In this document: positions 1 through 5,318 of the stretch, in pieces
Layout: each line of letters opens with the position of its first letter
Numbering within the stretch: position 1 is the stretch's first letter
NCBI GenBank assembly: GCA_040755035.1
Contig: JBFMBU010000038.1
Span: 1 to 16,698 of the forward strand
Direction of reading: 5' to 3'
Origin: RBG-13-43-22 sp040755035
GTDB taxonomy: Bacteria > Desulfobacterota > RBG-13-43-22
Length of the DNA stretch: 16,698 nucleotides
Program-made: the position numbers and the translations under genes
The notes under the pieces: model-generated
Told to the model about the DNA's origin: nothing
The model's database searches: none
What the model saw: only the letters and a program-made list of their open reading frames with translations

Positions 1-246
1 CTTGACGTGGTTGGATTCCAGGAGAGGGCAGAGCATCGTCGGTGTGCCCTTCAGGGGGAGCACCAGTATAAAAGGACGCTCGTGGACATTGTTGGCGAAA
101 TTCGTCAGATAGTAGATATTGACCGGATCAAAAGAAATATAATAATCGAGACCCCTTTCTTCCATGAGGGCCCGGACGTTGGCCAGTCTGCCGGCCAGCT
201 CTTCTGTACCGGGTGGTGCGGTGATCGGTTCAGGTATTTCGGACAT
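1..246 (-). CDS. Xaa-Pro peptidase family protein, N-terminal fragment (runs off the left edge)
   Basis: The minus strand opens with ATG at 246 and stays open for 82 codons to the window edge, so only the N-terminus is visible. The product begins MSEIPEPITAPPG and continues with a stretch containing MEERGLDYYISFDPVNIYY and a following LTNF. This is typical of the creatinase N-terminal domain that precedes the metal-binding pita-bread domain of Xaa-Pro aminopeptidases and dipeptidases (M24 family). The catalytic domain lies outside the window, so activity cannot be judged. A GGAGG ribosome binding site sits about six bases before the ATG (near 252-258), which supports this start. It could equally be a creatinase-like hydrolase, since the N-terminal domain is shared. 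Confidence 0.85.
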   Translation of the reverse strand, partial: MSEIPEPITAPPGTEELAGRLANVRALMEERGLDYYISFDPVNIYYLTNFANNVHERPFILVLPLKGTPTMLCPLLESNHVK

Positions 247-894
247 GCGCTACCTCCAGGGGGGTGGTTTGGCGATAAGATAACCCTATAAGTAAAAACT
301 CCTATTGATAATCCCTATCAGTTGGAATGAATTCTCTGCCTAAAGCTGGCCTAAGGAATAATAGGATGATTTTAAGCCCTTTGCAAACCCCAATTTATTC
401 TTGATTGGTAACCCGCTCCACCCAAGAGGTTTTCAGCCTCTTTACTGTCCTGGCCCTGAACCATGAGATTTGTCATAAATCACTTGGGCATGGTTTTGTA
501 CTAATGATTTTCTGGTCCGCTTAGCGGAAGGGGTCTTGAGCTATCCCGGTCAGAAATGGTTGTGGCTGGTCTGTGACCGGTCTGAAACCTTCCTGGCTTC
601 TCAGAGACCTTGATCCTGATGGGTGACTCGTGCAGTGAAGATAACACTGATACATCAACCTTTGAAATTTCAGCATCGGTAATGGGGTTGAAAACCAGGG
701 GGCCGTTCTACCATGTTCGTACCCTGCAAGGAAAAAAAGCTCATTCTTGCATACGCTGATCCTTTTTCTCTTGACAGGCGCCTTTTAATGGGTGACCCCT
801 TTAAATAGATAGCCAACGAACCATACAGCAATGAATATCACAAGAGATAGGAAAATTCCCATCAGTGATAATCCAATATGGATTCCGATTGCAA
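247..894. other. Intergenic region with small inverted repeats, no convincing gene
   Basis: About 650 bases without a gene I can support. Visible items are: AAGAGG/CCTCTT (424-429 with 437-442); TCCGC/GCGGA (516-520 with 524-528) followed directly by an AGGGGTC core; CCGGTCA/TGACCGG (546-552 with 574-580); a REP-like element (752-801); and a short hydrophobic reading frame remnant (785-898). A 30-codon minus-strand frame at about 376-465 has no ribosome binding site and is not called. Confidence 0.5.
752..801 (-). repeat. REP-like element A (partner of element B at 2015-2065)
   Basis: This 50-bp stretch matches 2015-2065 with one indel and a handful of substitutions, nearly 90% identical by eye. 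Both copies have TACGCTGATCCTTT at one end and GGGTGACCCCTT at the other. Read on the minus strand it starts AAGGGGTCACCC, sharing the AAGGGGTCA core with the ends of the two RAYT elements in the window. The two copies are in the same orientation and flank RAYT copy 1. Such short elements are typical non-autonomous repeats mobilised by REP-associated transposases. That link is inference from the shared core. Confidence 0.6.
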
Positions 895-898
895 AAGG
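785..898 (-). pseudogene. Remnant of a membrane protein C-terminus
   Basis: A minus-strand frame between RAYT copy 1 and REP-like element A encodes a hydrophobic helix (IGLSLMGIFLSLVIFIAVWF, followed by VGYLFKGVTH) and then a TAA inside the REP-like element. There is no start codon or N-terminal part: going upstream the frame runs straight into the end of the RAYT element at 895. It looks like the tail of a gene cut by the RAYT insertion, or a leftover after rearrangement. The family cannot be recognised from one helix. Confidence 0.4.
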
Positions 899-1938
899 GG
901 TCAGGTCTCCGTTTGACCTTTGTTGAATAATTTATCGTTTAATGTATTTACTCTATTTCGGAATTTACTATCTTTTAATAGTTTCTTCTTAACGTTTTCG
1001 ACAATACTACTGGCAGAACTATATTTCTTAAGATTATAATCCCGGCAAATATCCAAAAGGCCATCCGCCCTTATCGTCCGGGTGAGAAAGATAGCAACTC
1101 CTCTCGGTTCATTAAAGGTTCCCCTCTTGGATCTTGATAATTCTTCCTTCGTAATACCGTAGGTTCGGCAAACAAGCTCTTGTATCCTTTCTTTGTCCGG
1201 AGCCAATAACTTGGAGTCCGGCACCTCTATATGCACCTTCTTTTCAAAAAAGCGGTTTTTTACCCAATTTACATATTCCACTTTTCCTAAAATAGATGGG
1301 TTCTTGTTTTTTTGAAATATCTGAATAATTCTATCCCCCTCATCCTCCATTAGAAATTTATTATAGGCTCTTCGCCAGTCTTTACGATCTTTGGACAACA
1401 TGGAAAGAGGAAATTCCCTATAGAGCCAATCCCATCTTTTTGCATAGGATAGATACCCCTGGTGACTGCTCCATTCATAGTCATTAAAATCGTTTGATAA
1501 CCCGGACCGAAGAGGATTCTTGTGGATGTACCGCAACAATTCCAAAAGATAACTATCAGCTTCCACCAGAATACTCTTATAGCGCCCCCTGAACAATTGG
1601 CCATCATAATGATGGACCCGATTAAAACGCTGTGTATAGATTCCATCTGTCTGGCGCATGAATCTTGATAGGTTTCCATCGGGGGTATGGAGCAGCAGAT
1701 GGTAATGGTTGGACATAAGACAATAAGCTGCAACTTTTACATTAAATAGTCCTGCTGACTCTTTGAGTGTCTCCAGAAAAAGACGGTAGTCGTTTCCCTC
1801 AGTAAAAATCTCCTCCTTACGTCTTCCCCGGTTCATTACATGATACCAGGCCCCGGGATATTCTATTCTTAACGGTCTCGACATACTCTATCTTTTATTA
1901 TATCTCTGTACAAAAGTCAACCGGAGACTTGACCCCTT
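895..1938 (-). mobile_element. RAYT element copy 1 (REP-associated tyrosine transposase with inverted ends)
   Basis: A 1044-bp unit with imperfect inverted ends: AAGGGGTCAGGTCTCC at 895-910, and at the other end GGAGACTTGACCCCTT finishing at 1938. It contains a single transposase gene. An element of exactly the same length lies at 6246-7289. The ends can themselves fold: GGTCA/TGACC around a 10-base loop at the left, and GTCAA/TTGAC around an 8-base loop at the right, as expected for the hairpins recognised by Y1 transposases. No target-site duplication was seen. Confidence 0.8.
901..1884 (-). CDS. REP-associated tyrosine transposase (RAYT), copy 1
   Basis: A 327-residue member of the Y1_Tnp/IS200-like superfamily (TnpA_REP group). 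These enzymes nick single-stranded DNA at REP hairpins through a tyrosine. The N-terminus (MSRPLRIEYPGAWYHVMNRG) is typical of RAYTs. The HUH metal motif is H60-Y61-H62 within SNHYHLLLH, and the likely nucleophile is Y119 in RYIHKNPLRSGL. Residues after about 230 resemble the DnaA C-terminal-type helix-turn-helix found in long RAYTs (LVCRTYGITKEEL, then PRGVAIFL). The gene is intact and bounded by the element ends. It differs from copy 2 at 21 of 327 positions, only two of them in the first 120 residues. Start chosen because the homologous N-terminus begins here. Confidence 0.93.
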   Translation of the reverse strand: MSRPLRIEYPGAWYHVMNRGRRKEEIFTEGNDYRLFLETLKESAGLFNVKVAAYCLMSNHYHLLLHTPDGNLSRFMRQTDGIYTQRFNRVHHYDGQLFRGRYKSILVEADSYLLELLRYIHKNPLRSGLSNDFNDYEWSSHQGYLSYAKRWDWLYREFPLSMLSKDRKDWRRAYNKFLMEDEGDRIIQIFQKNKNPSILGKVEYVNWVKNRFFEKKVHIEVPDSKLLAPDKERIQELVCRTYGITKEELSRSKRGTFNEPRGVAIFLTRTIRADGLLDICRDYNLKKYSSASSIVENVKKKLLKDSKFRNRVNTLNDKLFNKGQTET

Positions 1939-1943
1939 TTTCT

Positions 1944-2011
1944 CATCTGTCTGGCGCATGAATCTTGATAGGTTTCCATCGGGGGTATGGAGCAGCAGAT
2001 GGTAATGGTTG
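1944..2011 (-). repeat. 68-bp fragment of the RAYT gene (direct repeat of 1644-1711)
   Basis: Bases 1944-2011 are identical to 1644-1711, exactly 300 bases away, in the same orientation. The copied part encodes RAYT residues about 58-81, which include the HUH motif. It lies five bases outside the right end of RAYT copy 1 and three bases before REP-like element B. It matches copy 1, not copy 2, at the base that distinguishes them in this stretch (Thr79 codon versus Ile). Confidence 0.9.
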
Positions 2012-2014
2012 TCT

Positions 2015-2065
2015 TACGCTGATCCTTTATTTCTTGACGGGGGGCCTTTTTATGGGTGACCCCTT
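2015..2065 (-). repeat. REP-like element B
   Basis: Second copy of the element at 752-801 (51 bp, one-base indel, same orientation). On the minus strand it starts AAGGGGTCACCC and ends near AAGGATCAGCGTA. It lies directly between the RAYT fragment and the 3' end of the HNH gene. Confidence 0.6.
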
Positions 2066-2101
2066 ACTCAACCGATCCGGTTCATACACTTATTGGCCTT
2101 T

Positions 2102-2791
2102 TTACTCAATTCTGTTATGTTTTTCCAAGTTGTGTTTTCCACACAATAGCTGAACATTATCTGCAGTGTTAGAAGAACCACCTTTGGACCAGGGGATGAC
2201 ATGGTCAAAATGTAGATCCTCCGTTGCGCCGCACTTCGTGCACTTGCCGCCGTCTCTCTTCCAAACCTCCAGCTTGACCGAAGTAGGAATCACTCTGCGA
2301 ACCTTGGAATGCACGGGTACAGGGAGAGAAAAGTCCTCCTCTCCTTCAACAGCAGTAAGCTTAAACTTGAAGACCGAACGACCATTGCTCGGCTCTTTCC
2401 AAGAGTCGACCAGGTGAAACACTCCGTTGTATGACCAAATGCCTTGTTTGATCTTCTCGTAGACCCGAATTCTCTCTGGAGAAGCTCGGCCGGCTTTATA
2501 TTTCTGTGCCGCCCGGTGAAATTTGCCGTTTTCGGTGAGGCTTCCAGAAGGTGATATTTCGGGCTGATCAATCGCTTTCGGGTTTTGGTTCTGAGGTGAA
2601 CGAGGAGTGTCGTGCCCTTCGTAAACGATAGTCGAGCCGTCATCCTCAAAGCGATCCTCGTACGGCGCCCCCGGACTTACTGACATGAGAATGACCGAAT
2701 GATTCTTTCCAAGACCGAAGTTCATGCCGCGCTGAAGACTGACGCCTTCCCGGCGACACATTTCTATATATGGGATGATCTCATTTTCCAT
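2102..2791 (-). CDS. SRA/YDG-like domain plus HNH endonuclease, putative modification-dependent restriction enzyme
   Basis: A 229-residue two-domain protein. Residues about 20-150 resemble an SRA/YDG modified-cytosine-binding fold: SVILMSVSPGAPYEDR, DDGSTIVYEGHD (50-61), then RVYEKIKQGIWSYNGVF (109-125) and VFKFKL (140-145). Residues about 175-229 are a clear HNH nuclease: VWKRDGGKC, CxxC at 184-187, D196-H197 in HFDHVIPWSKGG, N212, and a second zinc pair C217/H220. SRA-HNH fusions are known as type IV restriction enzymes that cut DNA containing 5-methyl- or hydroxymethylcytosine; that this one does so is inference. ATG at 2791 lies about 15 bases after an attC-like site (2806-2870) and has no clear ribosome binding site, as is common for the first gene of an integron cassette. 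HNH call is sure; SRA call is moderate. Confidence 0.85.
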   Translation of the reverse strand: MENEIIPYIEMCRREGVSLQRGMNFGLGKNHSVILMSVSPGAPYEDRFEDDGSTIVYEGHDTPRSPQNQNPKAIDQPEISPSGSLTENGKFHRAAQKYKAGRASPERIRVYEKIKQGIWSYNGVFHLVDSWKEPSNGRSVFKFKLTAVEGEEDFSLPVPVHSKVRRVIPTSVKLEVWKRDGGKCTKCGATEDLHFDHVIPWSKGGSSNTADNVQLLCGKHNLEKHNRIE

Positions 2792-2805
2792 GTTCTATTT
2801 TTTCT

Positions 2806-2870
2806 GGCCAACACCAAAATCAGCGGCGCAGCCCCTTGCGTCCGCTGGATTTAATTGGTAAGTGTTAAGT
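2806..2870 (-). repeat. attC-like recombination site A
   Basis: A 65-bp imperfect palindrome. On the plus strand one end is GGCCAAC (one mismatch to RYYYAAC) and the other is GTTAAGT (fits GTTRRRY). Between them CAGCGG pairs with CCGCTG and CGCA with TGCG around a six-base loop, with one unpaired T at 2841. A bulged T on the strand opposite the genes is what attC bottom strands carry. It lies between a protease remnant and the start of the SRA/HNH gene. Confidence 0.55.
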
Positions 2871-2918
2871 GCTTTTGTTTATTGTTGCATAAAGCTCTTA
2901 AATGATTAAGGCCGCTAC

Positions 2919-3137
2919 TCATTCTTTTATTATTTCTGATACCTGATCGATAGGCACTGCCACAGCGTATCCAGAGTTTAGAATCTCTTGGCCACCTTCA
3001 TTTCTAAACGGTACAAAATTTGTAATTATCCCTATGCCTTTGAAGTATTTATTCGGGAATTTTTCATCAACCTCAACAACAAGTCCACCGCTGTTGCCTT
3101 GGTACACCGGACAATCTTCAATTGGGGTCGGGCCGCG
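2919..3137 (-). pseudogene. C-terminal fragment of a trypsin-like (S1) serine protease
   Basis: The open minus-strand frame reads IEDCPVYQGNSGGLVVEVDE and ends with a stretch containing SGYAVAVPIDQVSEIIKE. GNSGG is the motif around the catalytic serine of chymotrypsin-fold proteases. The catalytic His and Asp, which lie upstream in this family, are missing: the frame is closed by TAG at 3138-3140, immediately after a GGGGTCGGGCCGCGC sequence (3124-3138) that resembles the GGGGTC ends of REP-type repeats. The gene therefore looks truncated by a repeat or rearrangement. A short protein from the GTG at 3107 could still be made, but it could not be an active protease. Confidence 0.7.
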
Positions 3138-3152
3138 CTAACCGATTGATTA

Positions 3153-3314
3153 TCATAGAATAATATCCCAGAAATAGGCATTGTCAAGGTCTATACCGCT
3201 GTTTTCGACCTCAAAAAGAGCTTGATAGCCCTCAGCCTCCCATTCTTGAAAAGGGCACCTTGATTTTCGGCCTGATGCTGAGCTAAGGTGCCGTAGGTGT
3301 ATGCCCTGAGTCAC
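3153..3314 (-). pseudogene. Possible gene remnant, unknown family
   Basis: A minus-strand frame of up to 53 codons, partly overlapping the end of the zinc-ribbon gene, has a protein-like C-terminal stretch: FQEWEAEGYQALFEVENSG followed by IDLDNAYFWDIIL and a TGA. The acidic/aromatic composition looks like real coding sequence, but there is no good start or family match I can name. Probably a truncated gene end. Weak evidence. Confidence 0.3.
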
Positions 3315-3522
3315 ACGGTTCAATGCCATTCACGTGGGCTCCGCATTGCTCACAGAACCGTCGCCTTTGACGGTTCAGGTTTTCACAGCGATCTTTTGGG
3401 ACCTGCTGCTGACCATATGTCGTGGTATTCTCGCACCAGGCGAACTCCTCACGTTGAGTGACCGGTCCGCCACAATCCCTGCAGAACCGCGATCCAGCAT
3501 TAGCCGCAGCAGACGTCGCCAT
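3283..3522 (-). CDS. Small cysteine-rich (zinc-ribbon-like) protein
   Basis: A 79-residue protein of unknown function. It has seven cysteines: FCRDCGG (C14, C17), C30, C46, FCEQCGA (C57, C60) and C70. Two CxxCG knuckles separated by a polar, basic linker (NLNRQRRR) are the pattern of a double zinc ribbon. ATG at 3522 is chosen over the overlapping TTG one codon earlier because an AAAGGGGG ribosome binding site lies about seven bases upstream. The start lies about 18 bases downstream of attC-like site B, consistent with a one-gene cassette. It might bind nucleic acid or another protein; nothing in the sequence decides this. Confidence 0.6.
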   Translation of the reverse strand: MATSAAANAGSRFCRDCGGPVTQREEFAWCENTTTYGQQQVPKDRCENLNRQRRRFCEQCGAHVNGIEPCDSGHTPTAP

Positions 3523-3539
3523 CAAGCTACCCCCTTTGC

Positions 3540-3602
3540 CATAAGGTAGAATTCACCTGAAAGCCCTTTTTTTGGGCGATCCGGTGGAACGACTTGTTCG
3601 GC
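3540..3602 (-). repeat. attC-like recombination site B
   Basis: Bases 3561-3599 match attC-like site C (4755-4793) at 34 of 39 positions: AAGCCCTTTTT, then ATCCGGTGGAA, then GACTTG are shared. GCCC pairs with GGGC around a T-rich loop, and TTCACC pairs with GGTGGAA leaving one bulged G. The high-coordinate end is GTTCGGC, one mismatch from GTTRRRY. The low-coordinate core (around 3539-3545) is degenerate. The 3' end of the gene at 3553-3810 runs into this site. Confidence 0.5.
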
Positions 3603-3810
3603 CTGTCGATTTTTCTGCTAAATTAATAAGGGACCGAAGTGCCTCATTGACGGCTTCTTCGGAAGAGAATACCTTTGCGACGTCGGGGCTTAAAAGGACA
3701 AGATTTGTCCCTTTGGTATAATCCTCAAAAAATTTACCACGGACGCCTACCCCAAGATCTTCTCGTTTATACTCCCGTCGAATTTCGTCTTTTTCTTTAG
3801 CCTTCTTCAT
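3553..3810 (-). CDS. Putative antitoxin partner of the upstream BrnT toxin
   Basis: An 85-residue protein overlapping the BrnT gene by 14 bases, which is typical of translational coupling in toxin-antitoxin pairs. It starts MKKAKEKDEIRREYKREDLG and contains VRGKFFEDYTKGTNLVLLSP followed by DVAKVFSSEEAVNEALRSLI. The last part resembles the helix region of ribbon-helix-helix or other DNA-binding antitoxins. It is not the usual BrnA; similar small proteins are found next to BrnT toxins, from memory of the family. Its C-terminal tail (about 18 residues, basic and Ser/Thr rich) is encoded by attC-like site B, so the natural stop may have been replaced on cassette joining. Function is inferred from position. 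Confidence 0.65.
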   Translation of the reverse strand: MKKAKEKDEIRREYKREDLGVGVRGKFFEDYTKGTNLVLLSPDVAKVFSSEEAVNEALRSLINLAEKSTGRTSRSTGSPKKRAFR

Positions 3811-4069
3811 AAATCACCTTTTCATTGCGGTTCATAAGACGCGCATTAATAATTCTTGTTCGTTTTCCCCGCTTCGTATGGGAAACCACGATAAGCCGTC
3901 TTTGAAGAGACTGCCCAAAAGTCAATTGCCTTTCTTCTTCTAAGGAATGGTCTGGGTCCTGAAATGTCATGGCCAGGGGATCACCAAAGACGGTTGCTGC
4001 CTCCTGAAAAGTGACCCTATGTTTCTTGAGATTATTCTCAGCTTTCTTGGGATCCCATTCAAATTTCAT
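3797..4069 (-). CDS. brnT: BrnT family type II toxin
   Basis: A 90-residue protein beginning MKFEWDPKKAENNLKKHRV, the signature N-terminus of BrnT toxins, followed by TFQEAATVFGDPLAMTFQDP and a C-terminal RIINARLMNRNEKVIYEEG. BrnT has a RelE-like fold and acts as a ribonuclease that inhibits translation until neutralised by its antitoxin. ATG at 4069 is preferred over an in-frame start at 4132 because the family N-terminus begins here and GAGGTG lies about five bases upstream. The toxin gene comes first and the antitoxin gene second, the usual brnT-brnA order. A second, divergent BrnT lies at 7587-7874. Confidence 0.9.
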   Translation of the reverse strand: MKFEWDPKKAENNLKKHRVTFQEAATVFGDPLAMTFQDPDHSLEEERQLTFGQSLQRRLIVVSHTKRGKRTRIINARLMNRNEKVIYEEG

Positions 4070-4179
4070 TACAACACCTCTTACCACAGAACGATCAGCC
4101 ATGAAAGGATCGCCACAATAGAACAACCGCAAACCGATTGCCTTATCCGTGACCTAATTAACTCGTAATTTAAGATCCT

Positions 4180-4707
4180 TTAATTTTCAAAGGTAAGCAA
4201 TCCGCCGTTTTCGACGACACTTTTCCACCAATCATAGTCCGTAGGCTTGCCTTTAAAATAATAGCTTATTACCCGTGCATTTGCACTGTGAGTAACGATC
4301 AAGACGTTTTTTCCTTTGTAGTCTTCCCTAATCATGTCACAAAAACCACAATTCCGTTCGATAAAATCTTTGATGCTTTCCGTGCCCTTGTCGCCACTCA
4401 TGGCTGCTTGCCAAAACAACTTAAGAGCATCGGCATTTTCCTGGGTGCCCTCAAACTCACCACAGTTTATTTCGATGAGCCTGTCATCAAGAAAAATAGG
4501 TCCTTTGTGGATAATTTCGCAGGTTTGGCGTGCTCGTGTTTGGGGACTGCAAAAACAGGCAATGAAATTAACATTCCTCAGGTTTTCGGCTTGCAGTTTT
4601 GCTTGCGCTATTCCTGTTTGATTCAAATAGGTGTCTGTACATCCGTTGAACTTCTTAAATAAGTTCCAATCGGTTTGACCCTGACGGACGAGGTATACCA
4701 TAATCAT
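4180..4707 (-). CDS. Histidine phosphatase superfamily protein with the catalytic His replaced by Gln
   Basis: A 175-residue protein with the phosphoglycerate-mutase-like fold: N-terminal VYLVRQGQTDWN, CSPQTRARQT (51-62) with the phosphate-binding Arg, EINCGEFEG (79-87) and LIVTHSANAR with H140. The nucleophile motif in this family is RHG; here it is R8-Q9-G10 (codon CAG, at 4681-4683). The residue that becomes phosphorylated is therefore absent, while the other active-site residues remain. It may be a pseudo-enzyme, a binding protein or a recently inactivated gene. ATG at 4707 lies about 25 bases after the GTTAGGT core of attC-like site C, so it looks like a one-gene cassette. A second start at 4701 is possible. 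Confidence 0.88.
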   Translation of the reverse strand: MIMVYLVRQGQTDWNLFKKFNGCTDTYLNQTGIAQAKLQAENLRNVNFIACFCSPQTRARQTCEIIHKGPIFLDDRLIEINCGEFEGTQENADALKLFWQAAMSGDKGTESIKDFIERNCGFCDMIREDYKGKNVLIVTHSANARVISYYFKGKPTDYDWWKSVVENGGLLTFEN

Positions 4708-4732
4708 TTATCTCTCGTAATTATAAATAAAT

Positions 4733-4796
4733 ACCTAACACCGAGTTCCCCGGGAAGCCCTTTTTGGGGGCAATCCGGTGGAATGACTTGGTCACC
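4733..4796 (-). repeat. attC-like recombination site C
   Basis: A 64-bp imperfect palindrome starting four bases after the YoeB stop. Its low-coordinate end is ACCTAAC (fits RYYYAAC), read GTTAGGT on the minus strand, which is a perfect GTTRRRY core facing the phosphatase gene. The arms GTTCCCCGG and CCGGTGGAATGAC are nearly complementary, with an extra T on the plus strand that would be bulged; GCCC pairs with GGGC around the loop. The other core (GGTCACC, 4790-4796) is degenerate. This is the best attC candidate here. Confidence 0.6.
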
Positions 4797-4799
4797 GTT

Positions 4800-5063
4800 T
4801 TATTCAAAAAGTGTCCACATACGCAGCACCTTCACTGTTTTGATATCTTCAAGAACCTGATAGATAAGACGATGTTGAATATTGATTCTTCGGGACAACG
4901 CCCCAGTGAGATCACCAATTAGCTTCTCGTAAGGCGGAGGATTCTGGTCAGGATTATTTTGGATTATTTCTAATAATTTTGATGCCTGGGGCTTAAGACC
5001 AGACCGTGTGATTTTCTTTGCGTCTTTTTGAGCCGGTTTGGTATACGTTAATCGCCAACTCAC
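4800..5063 (-). CDS. yoeB: Txe/YoeB family toxin
   Basis: An 87-residue RelE-superfamily toxin, an mRNA interferase that cuts mRNA in the ribosomal A site. It reads SWRLTYTKPAQKDAKKI and, after PPYEKL, has LSRRINIQHRLIYQVLED and the end VKVLRMWTLFE. E46 and R65 correspond in number to the catalytic E46 and R65 of E. coli YoeB. The C-terminal His of the family (H83 in E. coli; commonly MWTHYE in relatives) is Leu here (L85), which may weaken catalysis. GTG at 5063 overlaps the TGA of the antitoxin gene (GTGA), showing translational coupling; the longer frame from 5084 is not needed. It lies directly before attC-like site C. Confidence 0.9.
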   Translation of the reverse strand: MSWRLTYTKPAQKDAKKITRSGLKPQASKLLEIIQNNPDQNPPPYEKLIGDLTGALSRRINIQHRLIYQVLEDIKTVKVLRMWTLFE

Positions 5064-5302
5064 CAGCCGGGCTCCTCCGAGCACTTTTCTACGGGTGTCT
5101 TAAGACCCTTCTTAATGGATTCCCTCATGCCTGGAATTGACGTAAGAAAGAGGGTTTCTTCAATGGCCTTCCAGTCTTCTTCCGACACAAGAACCGCAGA
5201 GCTTCTCTTGCCGACGATTTGTACCGGTTGGTGGGTCTCTTTTACTTCATCCACCAGAGTATATAAACGCTTTCTTGCTTCTGAAGAGGATAATGCCGTC
5301 AT
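5060..5302 (-). CDS. yefM: Phd/YefM family antitoxin
   Basis: An 80-residue antitoxin: MTALSSSEARKRLYTLVDEV then QPVQIVGKRSSAVLVSEEDW and SIPGMRESIKKGLKTPVEKC. The N-terminal part is the Phd/YefM DNA-binding fold and the C-terminal part wraps the toxin. It binds and neutralises the YoeB product of the next gene and, with it, normally represses its own promoter. ATG at 5302 has GGAGG about seven bases upstream. Its stop codon overlaps the toxin start. A palindrome at 5319-5336 overlapping the predicted -10 box is a good operator candidate. Confidence 0.93.
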   Translation of the reverse strand: MTALSSSEARKRLYTLVDEVKETHQPVQIVGKRSSAVLVSEEDWKAIEETLFLTSIPGMRESIKKGLKTPVEKCSEEPGW

Positions 5303-5318
5303 ATCTTAACCTCCATAT

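Noticed and set aside
7..291. Plus-strand open frame of 94 codons at the left end
   Set aside because: It is antisense to the Xaa-Pro peptidase N-terminus, which has a family match and a ribosome binding site.
376..465. 30-codon minus-strand frame MVQGQDSKEAENLL and onward
   Set aside because: Short, no ribosome binding site, and it contains a small hairpin; too weak to call.
4070..4132. Longer BrnT start adding 21 residues
   Set aside because: The family N-terminus starts at 4069 with GAGGTG upstream; the extension has no family similarity.
4070..4179. A fourth attC-like site between the phosphatase and BrnT genes
   Set aside because: A TTAGGT is present but no paired arms or opposite core could be found.
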